Below, one piece after another: positions 11,281 through 20,759 of a DNA stretch of 56,112 bases. The position numbers and the translations under genes were made by a program. This stretch comes from Phaeoceros laevis (Eukaryota; Anthocerotophyta; Anthocerotopsida; Notothyladales). The stretch spans positions 1 to 56,112 of the forward strand of contig JBNGIQ010007800.1 in NCBI GenBank assembly GCA_049999765.1, written 5' to 3'. Each line of letters starts with the position of its first letter. The first letter of the stretch is position 1. Below the pieces are notes generated by a model, which was given only the letters and a program-made list of their open reading frames with translations, did not search any database and had not been told where the DNA came from.

Positions 11281-12707
11281 TCAGCTGATGGGCCTCACAG
11301 CACGAGGAAGAAGAAATTGTACATAGACAGGAAAATGGTCAGACGGGTAGCGATCTTCAATGTGGTCGTCAACCACCTCTACATGAACTGGCTTGAGAGT
11401 ACGGCCTCGAAACAAGATCCAATCGTGGTGTAAGTCCTGGTTGGCACGCTCCCAGCACAAGAAGGTGATTCGAAACAGGGATTTGAGAACATCTAGAGCC
11501 CCTCGCGCCGTCCCTGCACCAAGTAAGTTCCTCAAAGTCAAGCCCATGGACACCCTCTTCCAGTATGCTCGTCAACAGGCATAGCGGCTTCACCTTGGAA
11601 CCCATGATAGGTGTAGTATAAATGGGGATTCTGGCGATGGCTCGCAGCAGCCCATGCATCTCTCATGTCCCCCACGAAGCCATTATGCCTGCATACATGA
11701 TCCCAAGGTTGTGATGCCAAGTCTTCTGACAGCAAGCTCGCAAAGTTGAGATGAGCTCTTCTTGGTCTACGTCTCACCTTGAGAAGCCAAGCAAGAAACG
11801 ACCAGGGCGGGAAGCCTTGTCTGCATTGAAGTCTCCGCAGAAAATGACAGGCAGGGTGGGAGGCAGAGTCTGAATATGCTGCCAAGCTAGGAAAGCCCCT
11901 CTCATCCTAGCTCGGCTACTGGAGCAGCTCAGATGAGTGTTGAGTACCTGAAAGCAGAATCCTGGCGGCTCCACTCCTTTGATGAGAAATGTGTGGATTT
12001 TAAAACAAGGTAGTCAAAGACACAATTCCTGATGGTCCATGCAAAAGATTCCTATCTACGAACACATGCTGAAACTGCAAGGATATCACCCAGGTGACGA
12101 TGGAGGGAAGCTTAGAGCCCCAAGCCGTGCTTCCAGGAACAGAGGGGGAGTTGGACAGCCAAAATGTCCCTCCGTCCATCTTCTCCACCTGTCAAGGTAC
12201 ATACTGCTGCATAAATTATAAGAACGGTCCTGACTCTTTTCAACCACGGAATCTCGGAATCCTTACTTTGTCCTTGTCGTAGAGTATGCTGCAGTGCTCG
12301 TCCGCAGGGTCGCCTGGCCCACTCCTGGATTTGCCAAACTGCTCATATCCTGGTGCAAAATGCAAGACAGTTTAGTAGACGCGGCTAACCTTGAGGCAAA
12401 TTGGAGTCACTAAGTTAGCTTTGCTGGGCTTTGCTCAGCTTACCTGGCAGTCCAAGCTCCAGATCCTCCATTTGGGGCTTGCGTCCTGCAATGCAACCAT
12501 GACTGCAGTGAGAGCAAGTTCAGCCAATTTGCACGCCTCATGTCGAATTCATTTCCTACCTTGCTGCGTGCACACAACCAGAGGTGCATATTTTTGGATC
12601 ATGTCTATGCACACATCTTTGCGGTGGCGCCATGCATTGGGGCTATCCGATTCAGATCCGGCTGGCTCATCGCTGCCTAAGTTCAAGGTCATCGCTGTGA
12701 GCAACAT
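11281..12707 (-). CDS. Endonuclease/exonuclease/phosphatase (EEP) fold protein, 305 aa
   Basis: Seven exons (12707-12560, 12485-12444, 12349-12267, 12188-12087, 11992-11778, 11688-11594, 11513-11281) total 918 nt and close in frame. Six introns are 74-94 nt; five are GT-AG and the fourth (12086-11993) is AT-AC. The protein shows the EEP landmarks in order: TLNLGS near the start, LVVCTQQ where most family members have a metal-binding Glu, DEHCSILYDKDK, GGTFWLS then WGSKLPSIVTW, VLNTHL, FCGDFNAD with the catalytic Asp and Asn, GDMRDAW, TYHGFQG, DWILFRG and SDHFPVYVQF with the catalytic His. The family hydrolyses phosphodiesters or phosphate monoesters using Mg2+; this subgroup resembles plant proteins of unknown substrate. 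No signal peptide is visible, so it is probably cytosolic or nuclear. The ATG at 12707 is the first in frame after a stretch without a family match. Confidence 0.88.
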
Positions 12708-14353
12708 TCTTGTGGCTGCTTCGGTGCGCAGCCGCGCACTCTGACGCAGCAAATAAAGTGGGCAAAGCCTGGGACATTGAAATGGTGGACAGGGATCGTA
12801 TCCTATAGTCTAGTGCCTCTCGTAAGTAGACAGCGCACTCTTCGCTGCGGTGTCACCTTTACCTCTGGCACGTAACAGGAAGAACTTTGCTACATGCTGG
12901 GCCAGCAATGAAGGTACAGTTTCAACTCAGCGTATAGGACACATGCTAAATTGCTAATCCCGTTCACAGCTCCTTTGAGCACTTTACAGCTTCCTCAGGT
13001 ACCCGTGCGCCGATAAAGCAATTCTTCTTCTCAATTTCGCACACCGGTGGCAGGAACAAATTTAAACTTGCCATTTTCCCTGCATGATCTGGATGTGAGA
13101 CAGCCTGCAACAGTTCCCTTCAGTTGCATGGAGCGGGCAAGTATGGCCATGATTACGCAAAACAACTCCATTTGGCTCGCAAGCAAACTCGCGCTCGGAA
13201 GGAGATATATTTGTTGGGCAAAATTGCTGCTGCAGAAACTTTCCCTACCACTTCGTCAGTGGATGTTGAGTCCTCTCAGCTACCTGTAAGGAAACACCGA
13301 CTAGTAACAGACAAACCCGAAGTAAGCACTGCTGAGGAGCAAGGCTCATCTCAGGTCATAACGACTTGCAACAAACCCCTTACTCTCTTATGTAGACGAG
13401 ATACACGCGCAGCAAGTCACGTAAGGATCCTTTCCTAACCTGCAGTCTCATGTACACACACACCCAAACAGATTCCCCTTCAGAGATACCTGCGGTTTTT
13501 TTTGAATCCCCTCGACAGCAGAGAGGGACAGACTACTACCAGCACCAAACAAGCCTGCTGTAAGCAATTCTGTAGAAGCAACTAACAGTACACACCAAAA
13601 GCTATTCACTTCCATAGATATCTGTGGTCCAGACCGATTACTACCAGAACGAGAAAAGCCTGCATTGAGCAATTTTGAGGAAGAAGAAACAGGGCTGACC
13701 TATCCTGGCACGTTACGTCTAGCAATAAAATCCTAATCTCACGTGTATAAACCAGATGCGTGCNNNNNNNNNNGTCTAGCAATAAAATCCTAATCTCACG
13801 TGTATAAACCAGATGCGTGCACAGCATATCATGAAAGGATCCTTACCTGGTCTGCTGTACATGCATCTCGTGTACAAACCAAAACCGAGTACCTTCCAGA
13901 GATATTTGTGGTCCTTCTAAACAACCCCAGAGACCGATTATTCCCAGAACCACACAAGCCTGTAGTGAGTAATTTGACATCTCTTAGCTTATTACGTCTA
14001 TCTTCAAAACTCCAAGCTGATCTCACGTATAAACGAGATATATGCACTGCAAATCATGTAAGGATCCTTACTGATTCTTACTGATCTGCTGTACAAACAT
14101 CTCGAGTACACACACAAAAAACCGGATCTCCCTTCACCGATATGTATGGTCCTCAAATACTCCTCTCCAATCTGTAATAGTTTTCACCAAAGACAGGCCA
14201 TATAATGGTTCTCCAGAGCGTGACTGCATGCTACCACGGTGATTAGTTCCTGTTGGTTCCCAACCAGCTCATCCAGACTCTTTGAACCACAAGGGTCCGT
14301 GCTCACCTGGCATATGCAGCTTAGGTGGGATGTCACCGTCCTCCTTACAGATG
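12708..14353. other. Gene-free stretch, mostly diverged repeats
   Basis: Between the EEP gene start and the end of the minus-strand PPR gene I see no gene. 12708-13290 is ordinary intergenic sequence that includes the likely EEP promoter. 13290-14170 is a repeat block (separate entry). Confidence 0.55.
13290..14170. repeat. Diverged tandem repeat block, ~170-bp unit, with a 10-N gap
   Basis: Recurring phrases in a fixed order mark a decayed array: a gt.aaggatcctt site (about 13421, 13834, 14059), a tgtac.cac.c..aacc stretch, an agagata.ctgtgg stretch (about 13477, 13614, 13897), then gaccgatta.t.ccagaac (about 13630 and 13933) and aagcctg..gtgagcaattt (about 13548, 13650, 13959). The gap at 13764-13773 is 10 N. 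The 47 bases before it (13717-13763) are repeated exactly after it (13774-13820), which suggests an unmerged overlap. No coding frame. Confidence 0.7.
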
Positions 14354-17300
14354 TCATCTTGGCCCTACCATGAAGCTGTACAAATCCTTCTTGTGCTCGA
14401 TCCAGCTCTGTCCAGGCTCCTTCCAAGCACCAATCTGCTGTCTCAACTCGTCCACCTTGTTTGCGCTGTCCCAAAGGCCAGCATCAGTGTAGATATTTGA
14501 CATCAGCATATATGCAGCAGTGTGCTTCGGTTGTAGAGACACTGCACAGTCGAAGGCCTTTCTTGCGAGCACTATGTTCCCATGCTTCCGACAAGAACCC
14601 AGTAAGCACACGTACAGGGCCAGATCAGCTGGCACTCGCATGGTCCCCAACATGTGCTCCACCTTTAAAAAATGTCCTGCACGGCTAAATAAGTCTATCA
14701 TACAAACATAGTGCTCGATCTCTGGATTTATGCCATGATCTTTTGACATCGAATCAAAGTACTCAATACCTTTCTCCACTAAGCCAGCATGACTGCACGC
14801 AGAGAGAAGCAGGACAAATGTTACTGCATCTGGCTTTATCCCCCCCTGCCCCATCGTGTCATAGCATTGCAGGCTTGCCACATGGTTTCCTTGTCGAGCA
14901 TATCCAGAAATGAAGGCATTCCAGGATACCACATCAGGCTGGGATAAGGCATTGAACACAGTCTGAGCATCAGCCATACTCCCACACTTCCCATATGCAT
15001 GGATAAGAGTGGTTGCCAGGAGGGGACTTAAACTGTTCATATTGGCCTCCAGAGTGTGATGGACCTGCCTACATGTATCCAAGCTTCCTGTGTTGCTGCA
15101 AGCTTGCAAGATCAACAGAGCAGTCACCTCATTTGGATGCACACGTTCCTTCAGCATTTGTGTGTACATCTGCAGAGCCTTGTCTCCTTGACTATGCTCA
15201 ACATATGCTGCTAGAATAGCATTCCACAGCGCTACATCTTGCTTACACATCCCATTGAACATATTTTGTGCCTCCACGATGGCCCCACACTTGCTATATG
15301 CAGTTATAAGGGTAGCAGCAAGGAAGACATCTGAATCATAGCCCTTTCTATGTGCATTACCATATATAGCTTCCACTTTCTCCAAATAGATCGCTCCCTG
15401 GGATTGCCCATCTCTCTTCTCTGCAAGCTTGCCACATGCTTGGAGAGCACCTATGAAGGTCCGAGCATCAGGACTCATGCCTTTGTGCTGCATTTGTTCA
15501 TATAGCTCTAAAGCATTTTCTGCTAGGCCATGTTCAACATATGATACCAGCATTGAAGTCCATACGACAAGAGTCCGCTGGGGCAACTTTTCAAACACAT
15601 TCTGCGCATCCACAATGCTCCCACATTTTCCATACATACTGATAAGGCTGCTAGCCACAAACACATCCAACATGGAACCCCTCCTCCAAGCATCAGCATG
15701 TACTGCTTTCCCCTTCTGTAAAGTTTCCTTGATTAGCTCATGATTCACACAAGTTTCGTTGTCAGCAAGGATGCCACATGCCTGAAGTATGCTAACAAAC
15801 GTCCGGTCATTTGGACTGACACCTTCCCGTAAAACCCTCTCATACAACTCCAAGGCCTTTTCTGCCTGACCCTGCTGGCCATATACTGCCAACATTGCAT
15901 TACAAGACACCACATTCCTGTGTACCAACTCGTCATACACATTCTGAGCATCCGAGATGCTCCCACACTTTCCATACAAGCTAATAAGAGTGTTCCCTAT
16001 GAAAACATTTGAAGACAGCAAGTCTGCCTTCCAGATGTGAGCATGTAGCACCTTCCCTTTTTCCAGGGACTGCATTTTAGTCAGTCGCCCAGCAACCAAA
16101 ACACCGACTTCCTTGTCTGCAAGCATTACAGCTGCTTGAAGAGCAGCCACAAAGCTCCAAACATCTGGAGTCATACCCTCCAATTGCATTCGTTGGTACA
16201 AGTCAAACGCCTCTTCTGGATATCCCTGCTCAGCATATGCTGTGAGCATGCTGTTCCATGACACTACATCAGGATCGAACAATTTATCAAAGACATCATC
16301 TGCATCGACAACACTCCCACACTTCCCATACATTCTGATCAATGTATTACCAACAAAGACATGTGAATCAAGGCTCTTTCCTTTAGCCTCTGCATGTATT
16401 TTCTTCCCCCACTCCAAAGACTTCACCTTTACAAATCGACCAGCCACAACACCACATTCTTCCTTCTCTCCAATCACACCACATGCTTGGAGTGTGCTGA
16501 CAAAGGTCCGGGCATCTGGACTGATGCCTTCCTCTTGCATTTGTATGTACAGCTGCAAAGCCTTTTCTGGTTCACCCTGCTGGGTACATGCCCCAAGCAT
16601 CGCATTCCATGATACCACATCCTGATGAACCAACCCATTAAACACGCTCCATGCATCCACAATTCTCCCACACTTTCCATACATACTAATGAGGCTGTTA
16701 CCAACAAAAACATCAGAATCGTAGCCCAGGCTCTGGGCGTCAGCATGTAGAACCTTCCCTCGTTCTAGATGACTTATCTTGCACCTCTGCTCGTGCACCA
16801 AATTTTCGTCTTTCTCTGCAAGGCTGGTGCATGCCAGAATTCCACTCACCAAGGTCCGATCATTTGGAGTGATACCTTCCTCCCACATCTTTTCATACAA
16901 CTGCAAAGCTTCATGCGCTTGGCCATTTTGGGTGTACACTACAATCATTGCATTCCAAGAAACCACATCTCGATCCACAAACGGATTAAACACACTCTCC
17001 GCATCCATAATGCTGCCACACTTTCCATACATACTGATGAGGTTATTGACAACAAAGACCTTCGAGACATAGCCCTTTCGTTCAGCAGCAGCATGTATTC
17101 TCTTTCCTTTTTCCAGGTACTCATCTCTCGTCAATTTTTGGCCATGCCTTTTTTTTTCTCCAAGAGTTCCGCATGCTTGCATTGCAGTAACCAAGGTCCG
17201 CTCATTGGGACTCACACCTTCCTCCTCCATATTTTTGTGGAGCTGCAAAGCCTTCTCCATCTGACCATGCTGGGTATATGCCACCAGCATAGCGTTCCAT

Positions 17301-18545
17301 AGCATCACATTCCGCTGGGACAACCCATCAAACACATTCAGTGCCTCCACAATGCACCCAAAATTTGCATACATGTCAATCAGACATGTGCTAACAAACA
17401 CGTCAGATGCACACCTGTATTTTAAAGCTTCAGCATGAATGCGCCTGCCCTCTTCCAGATCAGGTATGTTGGCACAAGCCTTAAGTAGACTCGGAAAGGT
17501 GTATTTGTCCGGATCCAGACCTTCCCCTCGCATACACTTGTACATTCTCAGCGCCTCCCGACCTTGATTAGCTATGATGTGCCCCGAAATCACAGCTGTC
17601 CAGGAGAAAACAGTTCGGTGTGGCAGCCGATGGAACAATTGGAGCGCATCTTCAAGGCCACCACACCTCACCAGCGTGCTCACCATAAACTCACCGAGAA
17701 ACCTCGTTGTTTCTAGCCCATTTTTAGCCAAATGGGCATGGACACCTCTAGCCTGGGCCAGAGCCTTTCGCCTGGCGCACGCCTTCAACAAAGAGCTGTA
17801 CAAAGTCACGGAAGCAGCTGTGCTCTGCTGATCCATGCACCAGAGAACGTTCAGCGCCCTGTCCAACTGTCCCTCCTCGCACAGGCGTATCAACTCATGA
17901 CCCAGTCGAGAAAATCCAAGACCCGAAGCACCTTCGAAAACCCTCCGGTGACTTCGGAGCTGGGCATCCAGGGTGGGTAGACGAGAATCCACCAATTGCT
18001 CATTGTTCATCCAGAGGGGATCCCTTGTTACCTTGCGCACGAAATCTGGGTGCGGGGATTTTCTCTGCAAGCAAAGTACAGTTTGAGTCTGCAGTCAAGC
18101 CACAATGCTTCTCTAACACCTATCATTGGGTCAAGAGATTAAGAGGCCCTGCCACCTCCAGCCTGTTGTCACGTCGCGATTGAGATGGGTCTGATAAGGC
18201 ACGCTCCCACGACTCCTGGTGGCTCTCTTGCAAGCAGCTCCCACCAAGTCCTGAAGAAGTGGAGCTGATGCCCCTGCTCGGTCTATCGAGAATTGACCAA
18301 CAAAGCCGGAACATCAATTGAGATGGGTTTGACAGGGAACGCTCCCACGATTCGTTCTCCTGGCTCTCTTGCCAGCAGCTCCCACCAGATCCTGAAGAAG
18401 TGGAGTTGATGCCCCTGCTCGCTCTGTCGAGAATTGACCAAGAAAGCCGGGACACCGATTGAAGCTTGGAGCAAGGGTAGAGAGTAGACAACATCCCACT
18501 TCCACGGACGATGACCTGAGAGCACTGCAATCCAGACGTGCACAT
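14354..18545 (-). CDS. PPR protein, PLS class with truncated E+ end, 1366 aa
   Basis: Exon 1 (18545-18156) and exon 2 (18064-14354) flank a 91-nt phase-0 intron and encode 1366 residues. The start could be 18545 or the ATG at 18494, which begins a better presequence (MLSTLYPCSKLQSVSRLSWS). Exon 1 ends in half a PDF module (SWERALSDPSQSRRDNRLE) that has lost both Trp of WWDNR; exon 2 opens with the other half (SPHPDFVRK, PLWMNNEQ). Exon 1 contains a ~140-bp in-frame duplication. Long P-L-S arrays follow (ISMYGKCGSIVDAQNVFEKL type). One L motif per triplet has 10-16 extra residues between its two helices. The end (GAWKEPGQSWIEHKKDLYSF then MVGPR and stop) stops inside E+, so there is no DYW domain. 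Editing would need a partner that supplies the deaminase. It is an organellar RNA-binding protein. Confidence 0.88.
18179..18457 (-). repeat. ~140-bp in-frame tandem duplication inside PPR exon 1
   Basis: Bases 18179-18316 and 18317-18457 are two copies (138 and 141 bp) of one unit. Translated on the minus strand, both read SILDR.SRGI.STSSG.GGSC.QES and then ESWER.LS.PSQ, so the first half of the PDF module is present twice, and the intron follows only the downstream copy. Both lengths are multiples of 3, which keeps the frame. Confidence 0.9.
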
Positions 18546-18979
18546 ACAAGAACGACAGCCATGCTCTTGACATTCGGTTGCGGTAAAGCAGAGAGTGCGT
18601 GAATTGATCCAAGATTGAGAGCCAATATGTTCATCGCTTGTAGGCTAGACTACTAGGTTGTCCTACCGGGCATCTTGGATGTTCACACTTCACAAGGAGT
18701 GCTTTATCAACGTTGGGTTAGTCTAGGTCAAGGTACAATAGCTACTCGGTCTGTCTCTCATTTTTGTAAAGTATGTGTGGATCCTTTTGTCTTACGCATT
18801 ACGCACAGATAAGCACTTGTTCACCTTCCTAACCCGATCCCGATTAACGTCCGATCGACCTTTCGAAATGGTAGGCCTGCAAAACCTGAAGCAGAAGCAG
18901 GCAAGCTGGTGAGCCGGTGAATCTGGTGACCAAAGCGAAGTACCAACTGTCACACCTTCCTTCAACTAAAGGGAGGCGA
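18546..18979. other. Intergenic, no gene seen
   Basis: 434 bp between the 5' end of the PPR gene and the 3' end of the MSP-ankyrin gene, both on the minus strand. It must hold the PPR promoter; no clear motif stands out. Confidence 0.5.
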
Positions 18980-19840
18980 CTATGTCGGATCGGGACAAAC
19001 CTTCGAGAGCGAGGGCCCGGCGTGTTCCGGGCAGGAGCTAGCCATGTCCGCCGAAAAGCGAGCCCCCTTGGTCAGTAGCAGGCGCACCACCTCGGCGTGG
19101 CCATGGGTGACGGCTAGCTGTAGGGCGGTGGAGCCTCGTGAATTCTGGACATCGGGGTCGTTGCCTTTCTCCAGGAGGAGCTCCACAATGAGGCTCTCGC
19201 CCGCCATGGCTGCCTCGTGCAAGGGCATTTGTCCCTGCGAATTCTTGGTCTCCAGATTGGCCCCGAACTCCAGCAGGACCTGGACCAGCTCTGCCCGGCT
19301 GCCTGCCACAGCCAGGTGCAAGGCAGTGCGCCCTTGCTCGTCCCGCCCGTTCAGGGCCGCTCCGTCCACATCTCGCTCCAGTACCTCCCGGGCCTGCTCG
19401 ACGGCGTGTTTCGAGTTCATGCCCTGTGACACAACGCTCCGCAGAATGGCGCCTCCCACAAAGACCACCGGCAGCTTCCCGTCGGTGAAGACTTGCTTCT
19501 TGCCCGGAATGAACCAATCATGAGAGACGGACTGATGGCCTGACAGGCCCCCAGGAACCACCACGCTTTTCACCACGACCTTGTCATCGCTGATGGGGAA
19601 CCCCGAGTCCGGCAGCGTCTTCTGGGAGTGCATCACCACGTCCACTGTCACAGTGCCCAAGGGCGGGATGATGCCGATTGCCGGCTTCATAGTGAACATC
19701 CTTGTTGCCGTGGTCTGCAACTTGAACGCCACTGGCATCGTGTGCATGACATTGCGCATTCGCAGCTCCGAATGAGACTTCTTGCCCAGCTCGAACCATA
19801 CCGTCAGCTCCTTCGGTTCTACAATAAGCAGTCTATCCAT
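18980..19840 (-). CDS. Vapyrin-like protein: MSP domain plus ankyrin repeats, 286 aa
   Basis: Single exon. Residues 1-130 are a major sperm protein (VAP-type) domain of vapyrin style: MDRLLIVEPKEL at the start, LRMRNVMHTMPVAFKLQTT-like core, GIIPPLGTVTVDVV, then VVVPGG and DWFIPGKKQVF. Residues about 165-270 hold three ankyrin repeats (DEQGRTALHLAVAGSRAELV, SQGQMPLHEAAMAGESLIVE, SRGSTALQLAVTHGHAEVV). Vapyrin acts in membrane traffic during intracellular accommodation of arbuscular mycorrhizal fungi, and is also known from non-host mosses. Typical vapyrins have many more ankyrin repeats, so this is a short form or a truncated paralogue. The 5' flank contains further open sequence, but the MDRL start matches the family. 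Confidence 0.82.
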   Translation of the reverse strand: MDRLLIVEPKELTVWFELGKKSHSELRMRNVMHTMPVAFKLQTTATRMFTMKPAIGIIPPLGTVTVDVVMHSQKTLPDSGFPISDDKVVVKSVVVPGGLSGHQSVSHDWFIPGKKQVFTDGKLPVVFVGGAILRSVVSQGMNSKHAVEQAREVLERDVDGAALNGRDEQGRTALHLAVAGSRAELVQVLLEFGANLETKNSQGQMPLHEAAMAGESLIVELLLEKGNDPDVQNSRGSTALQLAVTHGHAEVVRLLLTKGARFSADMASSCPEHAGPSLSKVCPDPT

Positions 19841-19993
19841 CTATGGGGGCCTAATTGGAGTCAGGAACTACGGCACACGTTGCAATCTGCAGAACTCCAT
19901 CTGTGACCCCTCTTCTGACATGAGAACAGCCACTCCAAGACGACTTCAAAGCAATTTACAACCTGCTGCGCAATCTGACAAGAGGACCCACAC

Positions 19994-20750
19994 TCAAAAC
20001 AACTGCAACCGAGTGCAAAAGTCCTGAATATTCCCAAGTCGTGTCCTACGCTTCACCACGAAATCAGCGAAGTGGTCGATGAGAACTTGAATTGGAGCTT
20101 TGACTCTTGGATCGAAGAAACCAGAAGGCATGAGCGCGTGCTTGATGGAACCTCCATTCTGAGCAATCAAAAGCTCAACCATCTTGACTTGCAATCACGA
20201 TTCTGTCCTGCGTTTCTCATTGCCGTCTGTTGCTTGCTTGCAACTGAGACCAGCAAAGAGTCACGACTGTATTCCACCTAACCCAACTGTACAGACTCGG
20301 CCATGATCTGGGAAAAAGACGAATTGTCCAAGTAGTACCGGGTGAAGACAGGGACATGTCCGCCGGGAACCCAGTTGCCAAGCTTGGAACGACGGGAAAC
20401 CCGCAGGCAGGGTAGACAGTCCACGCGGAGAAGACAGTCCCAAGCTGAATATAGCTCCGTTTGCGGACCCACCGCGTCGGATGATTCCGTGGGTAGCATC
20501 ACGTCTTGACCCCTTTCAGCAATGCCCGACATCCCAACGAGGAATCTTCCCTCAGCATCTTCCCGAACACTTCACCTGTCCCTTCTCCAGTGTCGAGCGA
20601 GATGTTCCTGCCTGATAATGGGAGCCGATAGTGTACCTTATTGGCGTCATAAACTGTGCCATGCTCCGCCACATAGCCCCAGGCGATGTTGCTTACGCAT
20701 CAAGGTACCAGCCGCATTATCTGTAAGTTCTCCTATTTCAAAGCTTCATT
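19994..20750 (-). other. Uncharacterised region between vapyrin-like and aprataxin-like genes
   Basis: Minus-strand open stretches look protein-like but match nothing I recognise: 20194-19994 (KMVELLIAQNGGSIKHALM, then VKAPIQVLIDHFADFVV), 20532-20278 (RRSKLGNWVPGGHVPVF, then YYLDNSSF) and about 20690-20500 (NIAWGYVAEHGTVYDANKVH). Possible splice sites exist (acceptors at ttacag and attatcag; donors at gtaagc and gtgaag), but I could not build one frame. It may be a small unknown gene, 3' sequence of the aprataxin-like gene, or non-coding. Confidence 0.3.
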
Positions 20751-20759
20751 TTCTCCGGA

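Noticed and set aside
11948-12059. GT-AG intron joining QFQHVF to VLNTHL in the EEP gene
   Set aside because: It keeps the frame but drops TFLIKGVEPPGFCFQ, which matches homologues; the AT-AC intron at 12086-11993 keeps it.
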